A stretch of DNA of 64,000 nucleotides from Brachionus manjavacas (Eukaryota > Rotifera > Eurotatoria > Ploima > Brachionidae). Below the pieces are notes generated by a model. The model worked only from the letters and a program-made list of their open reading frames with translations, did no database searches and was not told the origin of the DNA. The stretch covers positions 992,001 to 1,056,000 of the forward strand of contig JAHQIY010000024.1 in NCBI GenBank assembly GCA_019054805.1. The letters are read 5' to 3'. The translations under genes and the position numbers were made by a program. Positions 58,901 through 64,000 of the stretch are shown here, one piece after another; the first letter of the stretch is position 1; the number at the start of each line of letters is the position of its first letter.

Positions 58901-61900
58901 AATGGTCAATTTTTTAGCTATCAGAGTGATTAATATCTCAAATTCAAGAGCGCAAAAAGTTCTATATGATGCTTTTTACAGAAGTCGGAAAAAGGAAAAA
59001 GACAAGAAATTAGGCACCTTCAAAAAAGTGCAAAAAACGCGTTTTTTTCGACTTTTCAAGTACGTTTTTCGGAATGAATTTTTCGAATTTCGGGAAACCA
59101 AACATATCAATAGATAGATCTTGCAATTTTCTTGACTTTGGCTTTTACAGAACAAAAAAGCTCAAAGATACGGAAAGTTATGCATAATTGAAACTTTCAA
59201 GTGTTTTGAAATGACACAGTTTTCAAGTGACTGCAGAATGGTCAATTTTTTAGCTATCAGAGTGATTAATATCTCAAATTCAAGAGCGCAAAAAGTTCTA
59301 TATGATGCTTTTTACAGAAGTCGGAAAAAGGAAAAAGACAAGAAATTAGGCACCTTCAAAAAAGTGCAAAAAACGCGTTTTTTTCGACTTTTCAAGTACG
59401 TTTTTCGGAATGAATTTTTCGAATTTCGGAAAACCAAACATATCAATAGATAGATCTTGCAATTTTCTTGACTTTGGCTTTTACTGAACTAAAAAAGCTC
59501 AAAGATACGGAAAGTTATGCATAATTGAAACTTTCAAGTGTTTTGAAATGACACAGTTTTCAAGTGACTGCAGAATGGTCAATTTTTTAGCTATCAGAGT
59601 GATTAATATCTCAAATTCAAGAGCGCAAAAAGTTCTATATGATGCTTTTTACAGAAGTCGGAAAAAGGAAAAAGACAAGAAATTAGGCACCTTCAAAAAA
59701 GTGCAAAAAACGCGTTTTTTTCGACTTTTCAAGTACGTTTTTCGGAATGAATTTTTCGAATTTCGGAAAACCAAACATATCAATAGATAGATCTTGCAAT
59801 TTTCTTGACTTTGGCTTTTACAGAACAAAAAAAGCTCAAAGATACGGAAAGTTATGCATAATTGAAACTTTCAAGTGTTTTGAAATGACACAGTTTTCAA
59901 GTGACTGCAGAATGGTCAATTTTTTAGCTATCAGAGTGATTAATATCTCAAATTCAAGAGCGCAAAAAGTTCTATATGATGCTTTTTACAGAAGTCGGAA
60001 AAAGGAAAAAGACAAGAAATTAGGCACCTTCAAAAAAGTGCAAAAAACGCGTTTTTTTCGACTTTTCAAGTACGTTTTTCGGAATGAATTTTTCGAATTT
60101 CGGAAAACCAAACATATCAATAGATAGATCTTGCAATTTTCTTGACTTTGGCTTTTACAGAACAAAAAAAGCTCAAAGATACGGAAAGTTATGCATAATT
60201 GAAACTTTCAAGTGTTTTGAAATGACACAGTTTTCAAGTGACTGCAGAATGGTCAATTTTTTAGCTATCAGAGTGATTAATATCTCAAATTCAAGAGCGC
60301 AAAAAGTTCTATATGATGCTTTTTACAGAAGTCGGAAAAAGGAAAAAGACAAGAAATTAGGCACCTTCAAAAAAGTGCAAAAAACGCGTTTTTTTCGACT
60401 TTTCAAGTACGTTTTTCGGAATGAATTTTTCGAATTTCGGGAAACCAAACATATCAATAGATAGATCTTGCAATTTTCTTGACTTTGGCTTTTACAGAAC
60501 AAAAAAGCTCAAAGATACGGAAAGTTATGCATAATTGAAACTTTCAAGTGTTTTGAAATGACACAGTTTTCAAGTGACTGCAGAATGGTCAATTTTTTAG
60601 CTATCAGAGTGATTAATATCTCAAATTCAAGAGCGCAAAAAGTTCTATATGATGCTTTTTACAGAAGTCGGAAAAAGGAAAAAGACAAGAAATTAGGCAC
60701 CTTCAAAAAAGTGCAAAAAACGCGTTTTTTTCGACTTTTCAAGTACGTTTTTCGGAATGAATTTTTCGAATTTCGGGAAACCAAACATATCAATAGATAG
60801 ATCTTGCAATTTTCTTGACTTTGGCTTTTACAGAACAAAAATAGCTCAAAGATACCGAAAGTTATGCGTAATTGAAACTTTCAAGTGTTTTGAAATGACA
60901 CAGTTTTCAAGTGACTGCAGAATGGTCAATTTTTTAGCTATCAGAGTGATTAATATCTCAAATTCAAGAGCGCAAAAAGTTCTATATGATGCTTTTTACA
61001 GAAGTCGGAAAAAGGAAAAAGACAAGAAATTAGGCACCTTCAAAAAAGTGCAAAAAACGCGTTTTTTTCGACTTTTCAAGTACGTTTTTCGGAATGAATT
61101 TTTCGAATTTCGGGAAACCAAACATATCAATAGATAGATCTTGCAATTTTCTTGACTTTGGCTTTTACAGAACAAAAAGGCTCAAAGATACGGAAAGTTA
61201 TGCATAATTGAAACTTTCAAGTGTTTTGAAATGACACAGTTTTCAAGTGACTGCAGAATGGTCAATTTTTTAGCTATCAGAGTGATTAATATCTCAAATT
61301 CAAGAGCGCAAAAAGTTCTATATGATGCTTTTTACAGAAGTCGGAAAAAGGAAAAAGACAAGAAATTAGGCACCTTCAAAAAAGTGCAAAAAACGCGTTT
61401 TTTTCGACTTTTCAAGTACGTTTTTCGGAATGAATTTTTCGAATTTCGGAAAACCAAACATATCAATAGATAGATCTTGCAATTTTCTTGACTTTGGCTT
61501 TTACAGAACAAAAAGGCTCAAAGATACGGAAAGTTATGCATAATTGAAACTTTCAAGTGTTTTGAAATGACACAGTTTTCAAGTGACTGCAGAATGGTCA
61601 ATTTTTTAGCTATCAGAGTGATTAATATCTCAAATTCAAGAGCGCAAAAAGTTCTATATGATGCTTTTTACAGAAGTCGGAAAAAGGAAAAAGACAAGAA
61701 ATTAGGCACCTTCAAAAAAGTGCAAAAAACGCGTTTTTTTCGACTTTTCAAGTACGTTTTTCGGAATGAATTTTTCGAATTTCGGAAAACCAAACATATC
61801 AATAGATAGATCTTGCAATTTTCTTGACTTTGGCTTTTACAGAACAAAAAAAGCTCAAAGATACGGAAAGTTATGCATAATTGAAACTTTCAAGTGTTTT

Positions 61901-64000
61901 GAAATGACACAGTTTTCAAGTGACTGCAGAATGGTCAATTTTTTAGCTATCAGAGTGATTAATATCTCAAATTCAAGAGCGCAAAAAGTTCTATATGATG
62001 CTTTTTACAGAAGTCGGAAAAAGGAAAAAGACAAGAAATTAGGCACCTTCAAAAAAGTGCAAAAAACGCGTTTTTTTCGACTTTTCAAGTACGTTTTTCG
62101 GAATGAATTTTTCGAATTTCGGGAAACCAAACATATCAATAGATAGATCTTGCAATTTTCTTGACTTTGGCTTTTACAGAACCAAAAAAGCTCAAAGATA
62201 CGGAAAGTTATGCATAATTGAAACTTTCAAGTGTTTTGAAATGACACAGTTTTCAAGTGACTGCAGAATGGTCAATTTTTTAGCTATCAGAGTGATTAAT
62301 ATCTCAAATTCAAGAGCGCAAAAAGTTCTATATGATGCTTTTTACAGAAGTCGGAAAAAGGAAAAAGACAAGAAATTAGGCACCTTCAAAAAAGTGCAAA
62401 AAACGCGTTTTTTTCGACTTTTCAAGTACGTTTTTCGGAATGAATTTTTCGAATTTCGGGAAACCAAACATATCAATAGATAGATCTTGCAATTTTCTTG
62501 ACTTTGGCTTTTACAGAACAAAAAAAGCTCAAAGATACGGAAAGTTATGCATAATTGAAACTTTCAAGTGTTTTGAAATGACACAGTTTTCAAGTGACTG
62601 CAGAATGGTCAATTTTTTAGCTATCAGAGTGATTAATATCTCAAATTCAAGAGCGCAAAAAGTTCTATATGATGCTTTTTACAGAAGTCGGAAAAAGGAA
62701 AAAGACAAGAAATTAGGCACCTTCAAAAAAGTGCAAAAAACGCGTTTTTTTCGACTTTTCAAGTACGTTTTTCGGAATGAATTTTTCGAATTTCGGAAAA
62801 CCAAACATATCAATAGATAGATCTTGCAATTTTCTTGACTTTGGCTTTTACAGAACAAAAAAAGCTCAAAGATACGGAAAGTTATGCATAATTGAAACTT
62901 TCAAGTGTTTTGAAATGACACAGTTTTCAAGTGACTGCAGAATGGTCAATTTTTTAGCTATCAGAGTGATTAATATCTCAAATTCAAGAGCGCAAAAAGT
63001 TCTATATGATGCTTTTTACAGAAGTCGGAAAAAGGAAAAAGACAAGAAATTAGGCACCTTCAAAAAAGTGCAAAAAACGCGTTTTTTTCGACTTTTCAAG
63101 TACGTTTTTCGGAATGAATTTTTCGAATTTCGGAAAACCAAACATATCAATAGATAGATCTTGCAATTTTCTTGACTTTGGCTTTTACAGAACTAAAAAA
63201 GCTCAAAGATACGGAAAGTTATGCATAATTGAAACTTTCAAGTGTTTTGAAATGACACAGTTTTCAAGTGACTGCAGAATGGTCAATTTTTTAGCTATCA
63301 GAGTGATTAATATCTCAAATTCAAGAGCGCAAAAAGTTCTATATGATGCTTTTTACAGAAGTCGGAAAAAGGAAAAAGACAAGAAATTAGGCACCTTCAA
63401 AAAAGTGCAAAAAACGCGTTTTTTTCGACTTTTCAAGTACGTTTTTCGGAATGAATTTTTCGAATTTCGGAAAACCAAACATATCAATAGATAGATCTTG
63501 CAATTTTCTTGACTTTGGCTTTTACAGAACAAAAAAAGCTCAAAGATACGGAAAGTTATGCATAATTGAAACTTTCAAGTGTTTTGAAATGACACAGTTT
63601 TCAAGTGACTGCAGAATGGTCAATTTTTTAGCTATCAGAGTGATTAATATCTCAAATTCAAGAGCGCAAAAAGTTCTATATGATGCTTTTTACAGAAGTC
63701 GGAAAAAGGAAAAAGACAAGAAATTAGGCACCTTCAAAAAAGTGCAAAAAACGCGTTTTTTTCGACTTTTCAAGTACGTTTTTCGGAATGAATTTTTCGA
63801 ATTTCGGAAAACCAAACATATCAATAGATAGATCTTGCAATTTTCTTGACTTTGGCTTTTACAGAACAACAAAGCTCAAAGATACGGAAAGTTATGCATA
63901 ATTGAAACTTTCAAGTGTTTTGAAATGACACAGTTTTCAAGTGACTGCAGAATGGTCAATTTTTTAGCTATCAGAGTGATTAATATCTCAAATTCAAGAG
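49979..64000 (+). repeat. Satellite domain B (CAAGTACGTTTTT junction) with minor subtypes
   Basis: From about 49979 most units read CTTTTCAAGTACGTTTTTCG. A third subtype with CTTTTCAATTCCTTTTT occurs at about 50314, 51659, 51985, 55690 and 56030. A-type junctions reappear singly near 52998 and 58052, and CAATTACG occurs near 53671. Confidence 0.9.

Larger units (their letters stand above)
42136..64000 (+). repeat. 337-bp satellite array, about 65 monomers, continues past the window
   Basis: Head-to-tail monomers, all in one orientation. The ATGAATTTTTCG anchor recurs at 42919, 43256, 43593, 43930 and so on to 63788. Period is 337 bp, with 335-336 bp units where a base is lost from an A- or T-run, and about 327 bp for the unit near 51.68 kb. 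Units are nearly identical. Differences gather at the junction after CTTTTCAA and at GAAC(A/T/C)AAAAAAGCTC. Each unit carries a frame of up to 108-126 codons that changes frame from one unit to the next (337 is not a multiple of 3). The opposite strand is nearly as open, so I treat these frames as repeat-borne, not as genes. No other gene lies in this stretch. Confidence 0.98.

Noticed and set aside
42919..64000. Many 108-126 codon frames (MNFSNFGKPNISIDRS...) as a tandem gene family
   Set aside because: They recur only because the monomer recurs, change frame every 337 bp, are broken by one-base run changes in many units, and the opposite strand is also open. No start context, promoter or poly(A) signal accompanies them. 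The splice-cassette idea is kept only as a testable finding.
42136..64000. CRISPR array
   Set aside because: Units are contiguous long repeats without unique spacers, and the genome is animal.

Overview
The window is nuclear DNA of an AT-rich invertebrate animal. The evidence for an animal is a SHANK scaffold gene, a near-vertebrate-identity PP2A catalytic subunit, and animal-type Tc1/mariner, MULE, LINE and Ty3/Gypsy elements. Introns that can be placed exactly from protein reading frames are very short (50, 50, 52, 56, 60, 60 and 79 bp, plus 54 bp in a transposase). Intergenic DNA is long, very AT-rich and full of decayed transposons. A rotifer or similar small-genome protostome would fit, but the sequence alone only secures Metazoa.

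Layout. 1-1453 (-): first two coding exons of SHANK, running off the left edge. 1454-13300: AT-rich DNA holding a decayed LINE 3' end (7.08-7.79 kb) and a hAT-like foldback (11.6-12.1 kb). 13402-14690 (-): secreted or membrane-bound Ser/Thr-rich mucin-like protein. 16.0-17.6 kb: dead FLYWCH/MULE transposon. 17.9-19.3 kb: dead 5'-truncated LINE. 20449-21457 (+): PP2A catalytic subunit, two exons. 23667-24908: dead Tc1/mariner with intact inverted repeats. 25717-26534 (-): acyl-protein thioesterase, four exons. 26.9-27.1 kb: a possible orphan first exon. 29.7-30.0 kb (-): SWIM-finger remnant of a second MULE. 31977-34253 (+): WD-repeat membrane protein with a Thr-rich stalk.

From about 34.9 kb to the right edge the window is one satellite array with a 337-bp monomer (about 2 units on the left, about 65 on the right). 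It is split at 35559-42135 by a 6.58-kb Ty3/Gypsy-type LTR retrotransposon flanked by a 4-bp target duplication inside one monomer. The monomer is itself a diverged head-to-tail dimer of about 168 bp. The array has two domains marked by a junction variant, and its sequence variation is confined to short hot spots.

The points most worth following are: the retrotransposon's extra ORF after pol, which reads as an RRM-like domain plus coiled coil; its Gag with an N-terminal signal peptide and membrane helix; and the satellite's architecture, including a donor/acceptor pair whose removal would leave an exact 82-codon in-frame cassette. The host genes are unrelated housekeeping, neuronal or surface genes and show no operon-like relation.
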